DNA of 64,000 nucleotides, taken from Clostridiales bacterium. GTDB lineage: Bacteria; Bacillota; Clostridia; Christensenellales; CAG-138. The translations under genes and the position numbers were made by a program. This document shows positions 43,051 to 51,369 of the stretch, in pieces. The stretch is from assembly GCA_012838425.1 (NCBI GenBank), contig DUPG01000008.1, positions 1-64,000 on the forward strand, read 5' to 3'. The number at the start of each line of letters is the position of its first letter. The stretch's first letter is position 1. Below the pieces are notes generated by a model, which searched no databases, was not told the DNA's origin, and worked only from the letters and a program-made list of their open reading frames with translations.

Positions 43051-43557
43051 TTAACCGTTCGGCGACGCGCTGTTAAGCACTGAGTAAGGAATCCTTGTCC
43101 CGTCCCATGCTACTATTCCTTTAGCCATATATGCAACGTCGTCTTTTGATATTATGCCTTTTTCATATGCTTCTACAACCTCAGTAAGCTTTCCGTTCTT
43201 ATAAATATGCAGAAGCGTATTTCCGTAGGCCGTTTCAAGATAGTATCCATCAATGTGTATGTATCCGACTGAGCAATTGTCAGAGCCTTCGCCAATATTT
43301 GGATAGATTACTACAAAAGTAGCGCCATTATATGTTCCGTAATGCCTTACTTCAACATCTTCAAAGCTGATGGCGCTTCTTTTCGGGTTATCCGAAAATG
43401 TTTCGTTATACAGCTCTACATAAGCCTTTTTAATCTTCTTCTCTTTTGCTGCGCTAAGCGTGGATTCGTCGTTAGTTGTATTATCACAGCCGCTGATAAA
43501 AGAGCAAAGAAGAATAAAGCATAAAGCCAACACAAAAACAGCAATAACGCGTTTCAT
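43051..43557 (-). CDS. Small lipoprotein, uncharacterised
   Basis: A 168-residue predicted lipoprotein (lipobox FISGC, Cys about 26) with a mixed alpha/beta mature part containing DNCSVGYIHIDGYYLETAYGN. No family recognised. Its signal peptide start MKRVIA resembles that of the lipoprotein at 44827. The ATG at 43557 has GAGGAAAAAA upstream; the longer frame to 43722 is not supported. A perfect 7-2-7 palindrome, TATACTA-tt-TAGTATA (43591-43606), lies 34 bp upstream and may be its promoter or operator. Confidence 0.8.
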   Translation of the reverse strand: MKRVIAVFVLALCFILLCSFISGCDNTTNDESTLSAAKEKKIKKAYVELYNETFSDNPKRSAISFEDVEVRHYGTYNGATFVVIYPNIGEGSDNCSVGYIHIDGYYLETAYGNTLLHIYKNGKLTEVVEAYEKGIISKDDVAYMAKGIVAWDGTRIPYSVLNSASPNG

Positions 43558-43590
43558 TATTTTTTCCTCATTTCTGCAGGGCATATCTGC

Positions 43591-43606
43591 TATACTATTT
43601 AGTATA
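43591..43606. promoter_or_regulatory. Palindrome upstream of the 43051 lipoprotein
   Basis: A perfect 16-bp inverted repeat, TATACTA-TT-TAGTATA. It includes TATACT on the minus strand, which could serve as a -10 box, with no good -35. It may be a regulator site. Confidence 0.45.
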
Positions 43607-43806
43607 TCAACAATACCAAGCCTTGTATAGAATTTATCAACAAACCATATGCGTAAATCTGAAATGTTTACGATGAATATACACTGCTGCCATTCTTGCT
43701 TCATAAATCTAATAAAAGCCAAGCTGTACAGTCATGCTCATTTATAAAGAAAACGCCATACCCCTCTTGCAACCTCCTTGCACATATAGTATAATATGCA
43801 AGTTGT

Positions 43807-43897
43807 GGAGAGATGGCTGAGCTGGTCGAAGGCGCACGACTGGAAATCGTGTTTACGGGGAACCGTAACAAGGGTTCGAATCCCTTTCTCTCCGCCA
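43807..43897 (+). tRNA. tRNA-Ser(GGA)
   Basis: A 91-nt type II tRNA: acceptor stem GGAGAGA/TCTCTCC, anticodon arm ACGA-CTGGAAA-TCGT (anticodon GGA), a long variable arm (TTTACGGGGAACCGTAACA region), T arm AGGGTTCGAATCCCT, discriminator G and an encoded CCA. Confidence 0.97.
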
Positions 43898-43905
43898 GAG
43901 AAATG

Positions 43906-43930
43906 CACGCCGTCAGGCGTGTTTTTATTT
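43906..43930 (+). terminator. Terminator after tRNA-Ser
   Basis: Stem CACGCC/GGCGTG with loop GTCA, followed by TTTTTATTTT. Confidence 0.9.
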
Positions 43931-44147
43931 TGCGCTGTCAAGGTTAGGATTGGGGTACTGCCGCATGAAGCGAGGAATGTAAAATGAAAAGCGCATAGTG
44001 CTTATGTGAAAAGAAGGTTTCCTACAATATTTGTGCTTTGAATTTCTCCACACTTCTAACTCTGCATTTTCATAGTCGTTTTTCGTACACAGCTTATCAT
44101 ATAATAGCAATAGAAAGCACCACCATTTTACAATAGGAGGTATAGCC

Positions 44148-44308
44148 ATGACGGTAATTGATACTATTCAATAGGTTCATCTGATATGACTTCTAAGATT
44201 ACACACGAGTATTACAATAAGGCTTTCGATGAGTATGTCAGTAAGCTGTCGGCAAATGATTCGTTGCATATCAATAAAAAAATGGGCAATACGGTTTCTT
44301 GGTATTGA
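44148..44308 (+). other. Short broken reading frames, possible decayed gene
   Basis: An ideal AGGAGG precedes the ATG at 44148, but the frame ends after eight codons. A second frame from the ATG at 44186 encodes 40 residues (MTSKITHEYYNKAFDEYVSK...) in another phase. Together with the A/T-rich surroundings this looks like the remnant of a small gene next to the tRNA, or chance. The stretch 43931-44147 has no gene; near 44048 it carries CTCCACACTTCTAACTC, a weak match to the repeat ends at 4502 and 26274. Confidence 0.3.
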
Positions 44309-44396
44309 CTTCTGAAAATAATTACGCACTTTTTGCATTACATGATAATAATTCACTTAGTAATAAAACTAATAAGTACGTTTTACTTATTTGTGC

Positions 44397-44402
44397 TATA
44401 AT
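44397..44402 (+). promoter_or_regulatory. -10 box before the YciI-like gene
   Basis: TATAAT at 44397-44402, 35 bp before the ATG; no convincing -35 box. Confidence 0.4.
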
Positions 44403-44436
44403 CTAAATAGCCATCATATTCACAAGGAGAGCCTTT

Positions 44437-44745
44437 ATGACACAGAAACGCCAATACATTTACACGCTAAGACCCATTCCACGCTTGCTGAAAGAAGAAA
44501 ACTGGACGGCGCGTGAGGAGGAAATCACAAGCAGGCACTTCAACTATCTAAAAGCAAAACTGGCAGAGGGCAAGCTTATATTAGCCGGCAAAACAAGCGG
44601 GTTAGACGAAAAGACATTCGGAATAGTTATATTCGAAGCGGAATCTTGCGAAGAAGCGGCGGAGTTCATGAACGGCGACCCCGGCGTAAAAGAAGGCATA
44701 ATGCAGGCGGAGCTTTTCCCGTATGATATCGCTTTAATCAGATAA
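44437..44745 (+). CDS. YciI-like protein
   Basis: A 102-residue ferredoxin-like fold protein of the YCII family: YIYTLRPIPRL at the start, HFNYLKAKLAEGKLILAGKT and an EAAEFMNGDPGVKEGIMQAELFPY end. The conserved His in RHFNYL matches the family active-site position. The reaction is unknown; some relatives are dehydratases or peroxidases. RBS CAAGGAGAG. A terminator follows. Confidence 0.85.
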   Translation: MTQKRQYIYTLRPIPRLLKEENWTAREEEITSRHFNYLKAKLAEGKLILAGKTSGLDEKTFGIVIFEAESCEEAAEFMNGDPGVKEGIMQAELFPYDIALIR

Positions 44746-44778
44746 TCGCGGCATTTTTGAATAGCAGAATATGAAAAA

Positions 44779-44795
44779 CGCACCTTTTAGGTGCG
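44779..44795. terminator. Bidirectional terminator
   Basis: Stem CGCACC/GGTGCG with loop TTTTA, flanked by AAAA on the left and CTTTGTTTTG on the right, between the convergent genes at 44437 and 44827. Confidence 0.8.
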
Positions 44796-44826
44796 CTTTG
44801 TTTTGCTTTTAAGCTGTTTTACCGAA

Positions 44827-45714
44827 CTAATCGGCATTTTTGGGCATATACTCCGCAATAGTATCGTCTGACGGAATCCATATGCCTTGAATTTTGCGCA
44901 CGCCCTCATCGTCGCCTACTGCGATAACCCAATAATTCGTGCCGGACTTTAATTCGCCTGTGTCATCAGAATCCTCAATCAGCGTGAACTCATTGCGCAC
45001 CAAGTAAATCAAAGGATTATGCTTTTCAAAATAGCTCTCTATGGTTGCAGGGTCATTAGGGTTAATAGAGCTTGCAGTTTGAGGGATAACCCTTCTGTGC
45101 CAGTTTTCACCGTAAACGCCATCAAGAGGCATTATGCCAAGCACTTCTGTATCGCTGACCATATCAATGCCGTAAATGCCTGTTTTGTTCGCTTCTGCTT
45201 CTTCGTCGCCAACGCTTTCAAGCATTGAGTAATCTATACTGTTCGCTGCATATGGGAAATTGCTGAACAGCTCGGCATAGTCCTCATAACGCTTTTCGTT
45301 TATAGCGGCGTACATGGAGTTTATAAGCGCAATATCCGCGTCTATATCCGCATCGTAAATAAATATTCTCACGATTTGGGTTTCGCTGTCGGTCAGCTCG
45401 CTCATTCTGTATGGAAGCTTAATTTCAGCCGCGTCTTTATATATAGCGTGCAGTCCCGAAAGCTTCGCGTAATGGAAAGCGTCGTACTTTCCTCTGCTCT
45501 TTATGATTACGACTGCGCCTTCGAAGTTCTTGTCGCTATGCTGTTGCATATACTTGTTAAGCTCAAACTCTGCTTGCTCCTCTGTGGAAATCGTTAAGGG
45601 TGGGGTAGTGTTCTGAGCTTTTTGGGGAGTAGGCTGGTTAGCGCTGTTCCCCGAACAACCGCACAGCAAAGCAATACATATTATAATCAGAAATAATGCA
45701 ATTACCCGTTTCAT
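44827..45714 (-). CDS. Lipoprotein, uncharacterised
   Basis: A 295-residue predicted lipoprotein: signal peptide with lipobox LLCGC (Cys about 20), a Pro/Thr/Asn/Gln-rich spacer (SANQPTPQKAQNTTPP) and an acidic mature part. No family recognised; segments such as ESYFEKHNPLIYLVRNEF resemble no motif I know. The signal peptide is similar to that of the 43051 gene. RBS region AGGAGAATGC. Monocistronic. Confidence 0.8.
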   Translation of the reverse strand: MKRVIALFLIIICIALLCGCSGNSANQPTPQKAQNTTPPLTISTEEQAEFELNKYMQQHSDKNFEGAVVIIKSRGKYDAFHYAKLSGLHAIYKDAAEIKLPYRMSELTDSETQIVRIFIYDADIDADIALINSMYAAINEKRYEDYAELFSNFPYAANSIDYSMLESVGDEEAEANKTGIYGIDMVSDTEVLGIMPLDGVYGENWHRRVIPQTASSINPNDPATIESYFEKHNPLIYLVRNEFTLIEDSDDTGELKSGTNYWVIAVGDDEGVRKIQGIWIPSDDTIAEYMPKNAD

Positions 45715-45809
45715 AGCATTCTCCTAAAACTCTTGATTTTTACCCGAAGGCAATGAATACATTATAACATTCGCATCAATTATTCAAAGCGATTTTATGA
45801 GATTCATGC

Positions 45810-46649
45810 TCAATAAGCGCAGATAATACCGCCGCTGTTGGCGTAAACGGTAGAAATTCCTCGCGTATCGGTTATAAGCACTTCTTTTAAGTCACAGCTT
45901 TTTAGCAGCTGCGCCTTCAGCCATTCGGCTCTTTCGGGATTGGCGCATTGGCTTATCACAAGCGTTTTGCCCTTGTGGTTTTCGTCTGCTTCAACCAGCG
46001 CAATCAACTTGCTCAAAGCGTGCTTCGCGGATAAGCTTTGCCCTGCCATGCCTATTTCGCCCTCGGGAGTAGCTTCGCACAGCAGCTTAATTCTCAACGC
46101 AATCGCGACAATAGCCTGCAGCTTCTTTAGCCTGCCGTTCTTGCGCAGGTTTTCTAACGATTCCAGCACAAAAAGCGTTTTCATTTCATCAACAAAACGC
46201 TCGCCCTTTTCGACAACCTCGTCAAACGACATTCCGGCTCTTGCGTACTCCCGCAACCTCATGGCAAGCAGTGTTTCGCCCGAAGCGGCGGAACGGCTGT
46301 TGAACACGTGGATATTCACATCAGGATTAGATTCCTTGAACTGCTCGGCAGCCAGCATGGCCGAATTATATGAACCGCTGAGCCTTGCTGACAGTGTAAC
46401 TACATAGATGTTCTTTGCACCACAGCCATATGCGTCTAAATAGCTTTGCGGAGAGGGGCACGCGGTTTGCGGCGCGTCCTCATGGCGCTTCATCATATCC
46501 AGCAGCTCTGATTGAATCAGACTCTTATCATCAACAAATGTTGTGCCGTCTGCAAAGCTGATAGTAAGTGGAACGCTTATAAAATCGCTATCCTCCCTCA
46601 TTTCAGGGGTCATATCGCAGCAGCTGTCTACAATTATCTTATACTCCAT
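45810..46649 (-). CDS. DegV family fatty-acid-binding protein
   Basis: A 279-residue DegV protein: N-terminal IIVDSCCDMTPEM, the fatty-acid pocket segment VVTLSARLSGSYNSAM, and the second domain with SLENLRKNGRLKKLQAIVA. DegV/FakB proteins deliver fatty acids to a kinase. The ATG at 46649 has GGAGAAGAG upstream; the longer frame uses a TTG inside the ribosome binding site. Confidence 0.93.
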   Translation of the reverse strand: MEYKIIVDSCCDMTPEMREDSDFISVPLTISFADGTTFVDDKSLIQSELLDMMKRHEDAPQTACPSPQSYLDAYGCGAKNIYVVTLSARLSGSYNSAMLAAEQFKESNPDVNIHVFNSRSAASGETLLAMRLREYARAGMSFDEVVEKGERFVDEMKTLFVLESLENLRKNGRLKKLQAIVAIALRIKLLCEATPEGEIGMAGQSLSAKHALSKLIALVEADENHKGKTLVISQCANPERAEWLKAQLLKSCDLKEVLITDTRGISTVYANSGGIICAY

Positions 46650-46961
46650 ACTCTTCTCCAAAATTTATTATATATCAATCATACTATATATAAACAGTTT
46701 TTGCAATGAATTATTAAAAATGCCAAGCAAGGTAAAAAGCTCTATTCTGCGTAACGGTCAGTAATTATGTCGAATAGTGTTTTTTGTTTCTGCCCGGTGG
46801 TTTTTATATGGGATTTGACAAAACCTGCCTAATCGGAAAAGAATATATTTCTTTCATATTGATAAGTGCCAAAATTAGTATATGATGTTATCAAGCTTTC
46901 TGCTGTTAGTGTGTCCGCCGCGACATTAGATGCTAACTCTTATCAAATTTTTGAGGTTCAA

Positions 46962-47770
46962 ATGAGAAAACGCCTTTCGATTATTGCAGTATTGCTTTTG
47001 CTTGCAGTATTATTTTCGGCTTGCAATTCAAAGCAAACAACGACTACACCCATGCCGACTCAAGGTAGTACGCCGACGCCGACAGCCGCAAGCACACCTG
47101 TTCCCGAAAACCTGCACGCAAGCGGCGAAATATCAGATAATGAGGGCGTAATTGCATCAGCCATGTCGCTTGTTGTAGAAGGGCAAGTGCAAATCATCGT
47201 AGAAACAGTTGACGGGCAAAGCTTTACAGTTAAATATGACACCACTAAGGATTTCAGCGAAAGAAGCGGAAAGCTCGATATTGCCAAGGTAGATGGCGGA
47301 TATTTGATAATCGCAAAGACTACTATGGGGCATTATGAGTCCATACTTGCGGAATATTTTGACGGTGAAGCATTGAGAAAGGTCGATTTCCCATATGATG
47401 AAAGCCTAAGCGCAGACAAAAGGATATAGCTGCCGAACTATTCACTCTGAAATGGGGCAAGGATAACAAGTTTACTATCACCCCCAAGGGCGGCGAACCG
47501 GAAGAATTCACCGTTAACGAAGAAAACTATAAAAATGCAACAGGTCAATCATTTGATGATTTTGACAAGGAAGTCCCCATACAAAACGTAATAAGCTGGT
47601 CGGAGTACAATCAGCTTGATGAAGCAACCAACACCTTGCTTATGAGCGCGCACCTCTCATTTGATGGCGGTCAGGGAGGAGAATTCGCAGTCGCAAAGCT
47701 CTCATTTGAATTTGACGCAAAAACATTATCATTTACACGCAAAAGCATTGAGTACGAGTTATCAAACTAA
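46962..47770 (+). pseudogene. Frameshifted lipoprotein
   Basis: The frame starting at 46962 encodes a lipoprotein (lipobox FSAC, then a Thr/Pro spacer with TTTTPMPTQGSTPTPTAAST) and stops at 47427-47429. In the -1 phase an open frame continues at once (DIAAELFTLKWGKDNKFTI...) for about 115 codons to a TAA at 47768-47770, with the same codon bias and a sensible beta-rich sequence. The break lies at GACAAAAGGATATAG, where a single-base change in the A run would rejoin the halves. This is either a recent frameshift, a phase-variable run or an assembly error. The family is unknown. The gap 46650-46961 holds TTGACA at 46815 but no well-placed -10, and no gene. Confidence 0.82.
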
Positions 47771-47795
47771 ACGCATATAGCGAAAAGCCAACAAT

Positions 47796-47818
47796 AAATG
47801 GGGCAGTACGCCCCATTT
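47796..47818 (+). terminator. Terminator after the frameshifted lipoprotein
   Basis: A 9-bp stem AAATGGGGC/GCCCCATTT with loop AGTAC, followed by TG. Confidence 0.75.
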
Positions 47819-47885
47819 TGTGTTGCAAATCGATTGTTCACCATTTATCCCGTAATAAATCAACTATATTGCTCCGCTTTTAATT

Positions 47886-48644
47886 CTACTCTCCCCACTT
47901 GCCCAGCAGTTCGTTCATAAGCGAATACACGTCAAGACCATACGCTTCTTCTAAATTCGCTTTTGTCAATACTTCCTCGGTTTCCCCGAATGCCACGGCT
48001 CTGCCCTTGCTCAAAAGCAGCGTGTGCGTGCCATACGCCTTTGCCAAGCTTAAATCGTGAACAACCGTAATCACAGCTTTGCCCTCATGCTTCAGCCAAT
48101 CGCTTATCAAGTCGAACAGCTGCTTCTGAAACGTAATATCCAAGTGGCTCGTGGGCTCGTCTAATACGAGTATGTTGGGGTCCAACGCAAACAGTTGAGC
48201 CAAAAAGGTGCGTTGCAGCTCGCCGCCGGACAGCGTGAGTATGGATTGATTCGCAATATCGGATAAGCCGCATACGTTCAGCGCGTATTCTATCATTTCT
48301 TCGTCCTTCTTGCTTAAAGTGGAGAAAAGCCCTTGCGAATACGCATACCGCCCCATCTTCACCACTTCGCCAACTGTAAAGGAATAGTCAACCGATAAAC
48401 CCTGCTTCATTACTCCTATTCTTTTCACAAATTCCGCAGGCTTGAAGCGCTTAATGTCCACTCCGTCATACTCAAATATGCCTTCATAATTCAGCTTTTG
48501 CGAAACAGCGTTTACAAGCGTGGACTTGCCCGCGCCGTTTCTGCCAACAATCATAAGCCATTCGCCGGCGTTTAATGTGAAGCCTACGCCGTCAATAAGC
48601 GTTTTTTCCTGCACCTTTACGGTTATGCTATGAGCCTTCAGCAT
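47886..48644 (-). CDS. btuD: Corrinoid ABC transporter ATPase (BtuD-like)
   Basis: A 252-residue FecE/BtuD-type ATPase: Walker A GRNGAGKST, Q-loop VMKQGLS, signature LSGGELQR, Walker B ILVLDEPTSHLD and switch His in VVHD. Alone it could serve iron or heme import, but the cobalamin riboswitch at the head of the operon points to a corrinoid. Its start overlaps the end of the permease gene. Last gene of the unit; no strong terminator seen downstream. Confidence 0.9.
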   Translation of the reverse strand: MLKAHSITVKVQEKTLIDGVGFTLNAGEWLMIVGRNGAGKSTLVNAVSQKLNYEGIFEYDGVDIKRFKPAEFVKRIGVMKQGLSVDYSFTVGEVVKMGRYAYSQGLFSTLSKKDEEMIEYALNVCGLSDIANQSILTLSGGELQRTFLAQLFALDPNILVLDEPTSHLDITFQKQLFDLISDWLKHEGKAVITVVHDLSLAKAYGTHTLLLSKGRAVAFGETEEVLTKANLEEAYGLDVYSLMNELLGKWGE

Positions 48645-49687
48645 CAGCTTTTCTTCCTGTTTTTATAGAATATTATTACGAACACTATTGAGCCAACAAA
48701 CGAGGTTACAACGCCAATAGGCAGCTCTAACGGTGAAAGCAGAGTACGCGCTAAAAGGTCGCTAAGCATTAAAAATATCGCCCCCGTGAATATTACCGCA
48801 GGGAACAGCTTTTTGTGATTTGCGCTCACTAACATTCTTGTTATATGCGGCACAACCAAGCCCACAAAGCCTATGGTTCCGCCAATGGAAACGCAAACGC
48901 CTATTATCGCCGACACGCTGAACAGTATCAGAAGCTTAACCCGTTTTATGTTCACACCTATATTCCTTGCGTTGTCCTCACCTATCGCAAAAGCGTTCAG
49001 CTCGGTTGAAAATCTAAGTATTATTCCGCCGAAAACCATAAGCACAGCGAATAATATGATTACGTTCGTGTAAGTGCTGCCCGCTAATGAGCCCATAGTC
49101 CAGAAAGTGATATGCTTTACCTTGTCTGCCGCGAATGTAATAGCAAGGCTAATAATGCTGTTCGCGAACATTGAGAAAACAACGCCCATCAAAATAATAG
49201 TGTTCGTAGAAAGCGAAAAATCAAGCCTATACGACAGGGAAAGTATCAGTATAAGCGAAGCGAAAGCGAATATAAGCGCCATTACCATAGTGCCTGCAAG
49301 CGGAATGTTAGGAATTGATATCCCGAAAGCAATCGCAAGCACAGCGCCTAAGCTTGCGCCCGAAGATACACCCAAGGTCGAGCCCTCTGCCAGCGGGTTT
49401 TTGAGTAGCCCCTGCATAGCCGCTCCGCATATTGAGAGGGAAATGCCCACTAACGCGACAGACAGCACACGCGGCAGTCTAACGGATACTATAACCGAAT
49501 ACGCTATGCCCTCAGGCACGGGCTTTGCGAATATTGCGCTGTATATAGCGCGAAATACATCTTTAATGGGTATGTTTACGCTGCCCAAGCACACGCACAA
49601 TATTAGCGTGCACAGCGTAAGTATCGCGAAAATTATATAAGGAAGCGTGTTAAAGCCTTCTCTTTTTAGTTTAAGTTTTTTCTTCAT
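48644..49687 (-). CDS. btuC: Corrinoid ABC transporter permease (BtuC-like)
   Basis: A 347-residue FecCD-family permease with about ten membrane helices; typical segments are SVRLPRVLSVALVGISLSIC, GAAMQGLLKNPLAEGSTLGV and GTIGFVGLVVPHITRML. It forms the dimeric channel for BtuD. The ATG at 49687 is preferred; a GTG at 49723 would add 12 residues, and neither has a strong ribosome binding site. 74 bp separate it from the preceding binding-protein gene. Confidence 0.92.
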   Translation of the reverse strand: MKKKLKLKREGFNTLPYIIFAILTLCTLILCVCLGSVNIPIKDVFRAIYSAIFAKPVPEGIAYSVIVSVRLPRVLSVALVGISLSICGAAMQGLLKNPLAEGSTLGVSSGASLGAVLAIAFGISIPNIPLAGTMVMALIFAFASLILILSLSYRLDFSLSTNTIILMGVVFSMFANSIISLAITFAADKVKHITFWTMGSLAGSTYTNVIILFAVLMVFGGIILRFSTELNAFAIGEDNARNIGVNIKRVKLLILFSVSAIIGVCVSIGGTIGFVGLVVPHITRMLVSANHKKLFPAVIFTGAIFLMLSDLLARTLLSPLELPIGVVTSFVGSIVFVIIFYKNRKKS

Positions 49688-49761
49688 ATATCCGTGAACA
49701 ATTTTCGGGCGCACACTCGGCACGCCCTTTATCGTAAAGTATTAGGTTAAATCAATGTAGC

Positions 49762-51102
49762 TTACTCGTATATGAACGCGTATAATGCGTTAGCCCCGTC
49801 AACCAAGCGCGGACCGGGGCGGGTCAGCGTATCTGCATTCGCCAAGAATACATTGTCGTTCATAACCGCCTTCATGTTTTCCCAGCCTGCGCGGCTCTTA
49901 ATCTCGTCAACGGGATGCGTGCCCTCGCCATAGTACATAGTAACTGTAACTATATAATCGGGGTCGCGCGCGATAACCTGCTCCTCCGATATTGCCGCCC
50001 AGCCGTCAACATCCTCAAATGCGTTTTTCAAGCCTAACATATTCGCAAGATCGTCCATAAATGTATTTTTGCCGGCAGTCCACAGCCCGAATTCTAACGG
50101 GGACACCTCAAAGTAAACCGTTTCGGTTCCGTCGCCCGTGGATTGCTCAATTATCTGCGCGAACTGGCTCTTCATGCTTGCTACTAAGCTTTCAGCGGCG
50201 GCGTTTTCGCCTGTAACTTTGCCGACTAAGCGTATTGCGGTATATACTCCTTCAATGTCGAAGGCTTCTATCGCTACAACCGTAATGCCTGCGTTCTCCA
50301 ATGCCTGCGCGTGCTCGGGTGTTTGATTCATGGTAGCCATTATTACTACATCAGGGTTCAGCGCAATTATGCTTTCAATATTAGTTTCAAAGCCCGATTG
50401 AACGGAGGGAACGGACAGCACCTCGGCAGGATAATCGCAGTAAGCCCCTCTGCCTACCAGCTTGTCGCCAGCGCCTATTGCGTACAGTATTTCACATTCG
50501 GAAGCGGATAGAGCTACAATTCTATCAGCAGGCTTGTCAAGGTGAATAGCTCTGCCCTTCATATCAACGAAGTTTATTCCCGTTTGAGCGGGTACAGAGC
50601 TTGATATGCTCTCAGCCACGGAATCCAACAGCACGCCCTCAAAAAGCGTTACATTATTGTGCGCCTTAAAGCCTAACTTGTGTGTTACATTGTGAAATTC
50701 GCTTGGATTGACAGGGTCGTACGAAAGCACAAATGCCTTGCCCTCTTCCTCGCCGTTTGTAGAGTGAAGCGCGTTCACAAGCTCGGTAACGCTTGAGTAA
50801 TTCTCATATGCGTTGTATTTTGACTGCATCAGCGTAAACTGCATGAACTGATAGCCATAAACGTAGTAAGCGTCGGCTTTTTCGATAATGATTATAAGAT
50901 TGTCTATTACATGGTTGTCGCGGCTTTCGCTTACGAATTGAGTGCTTATGTTTTTTGCGTCGGCAAGTGCGGATTTTGCGTTTGCATTGTCAATCATTTT
51001 ATTGAATGCAGGGAAAAGAATAGCCGACAAAATGCCTATTATCGCAATTACGATAAGCAACTCAACAATGGTAAAGGCTTTTTTAGAACTCCTTGTCTTC
51101 AT
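49762..51102 (-). CDS. Type IV prepilin fused to BtuF-like corrinoid-binding protein
   Basis: A 446-residue two-part protein. Residues 1-160 are a type IV prepilin: leader MKTRSSKKA, predicted cleavage before Phe10, Glu14 at +5 (FTIVELLIVIAIIGILSAI), Pro31, then a pilin-like globular part. Residues 176-446 are a full-length BtuF/FepB-type periplasmic-binding fold with NFVDMKGRAIHLDKPADRIV, the corrinoid-type RGAYCDYPAEV and NIESIIALNPDVVIM. A short Ser-rich linker joins them. No lipobox exists, so the pilin helix replaces the usual lipid anchor. It heads the btuC-btuD operon behind a cobalamin riboswitch. The pilin half is homologous to that of the adhesin at 5989. One frame, one RBS (GGAGGAATT) and no internal stop support a real fusion. 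Confidence 0.93.
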   Translation of the reverse strand: MKTRSSKKAFTIVELLIVIAIIGILSAILFPAFNKMIDNANAKSALADAKNISTQFVSESRDNHVIDNLIIIIEKADAYYVYGYQFMQFTLMQSKYNAYENYSSVTELVNALHSTNGEEEGKAFVLSYDPVNPSEFHNVTHKLGFKAHNNVTLFEGVLLDSVAESISSSVPAQTGINFVDMKGRAIHLDKPADRIVALSASECEILYAIGAGDKLVGRGAYCDYPAEVLSVPSVQSGFETNIESIIALNPDVVIMATMNQTPEHAQALENAGITVVAIEAFDIEGVYTAIRLVGKVTGENAAAESLVASMKSQFAQIIEQSTGDGTETVYFEVSPLEFGLWTAGKNTFMDDLANMLGLKNAFEDVDGWAAISEEQVIARDPDYIVTVTMYYGEGTHPVDEIKSRAGWENMKAVMNDNVFLANADTLTRPGPRLVDGANALYAFIYE

Positions 51103-51190
51103 AATTCCTCCAATTAAGCTATATTGAATGATACGCCTTACCTAATAATTGAGCAGCTTATATAGCCTAATCTCAACCCCAGGTAGTTAA
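51103..51190 (-). promoter_or_regulatory. Expression platform between riboswitch and start codon
   Basis: Two mutually exclusive pairings are possible: 51118-51124 with 51160-51166 (GCTATAT/ATATAGC), lying just upstream of the GGAGGAATT site, and 51149-51153 with 51172-51176 (TTGAG/CTCAA). No T-run terminator is visible, so translational control is more likely than attenuation. Tentative. Confidence 0.4.
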
Positions 51191-51354
51191 ATATGTATTC
51201 AGGTATCCCGACTTAGCTTCGTTCTAATCAAGGCGCCTTCCCGCATACGCAGTGGCACATTTCCTCTTTCGTCAGCTTCACGGTTACTGGGATAGTCCGG
51301 AACTCTCATCCGATTCCCTCAACGAAAACTCGTTGGCATTACGCAAATACATAT
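51191..51354 (-). promoter_or_regulatory. Cobalamin riboswitch
   Basis: Read on the minus strand, the element starts with a 9-nt strand (51346-51354) that pairs exactly with 51191-51199 (ATATGTATT/AATACATAT) to form P1. Inside, the conserved landmarks appear in order: GGGAATCGG, TCCGG, a TCCCAGTAACCGTGA version of the core, GTGCCACTG, GGGAAGGCG, and the B12-box-like AAGTCGGGATACCTG. It precedes the corrinoid transport operon and should reduce its expression when cobalamin is plentiful. Confidence 0.93.
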
Positions 51355-51369
51355 GGCTATTCAATATTG

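Noticed and set aside
43738-43987. Short frames on both strands across tRNA-Ser
   Set aside because: They overlap a complete tRNA gene.
47415-47429. Programmed -1 frameshift in the lipoprotein gene
   Set aside because: The site C AAA AGG does not fit the X XXY YYZ pattern and no clear downstream stem was seen; mutation or assembly error is simpler.
47886-49687. Siderophore or heme importer
   Set aside because: The permease and ATPase alone would allow it, but the cobalamin riboswitch and the CDYP motif of the binding domain point to corrinoids.
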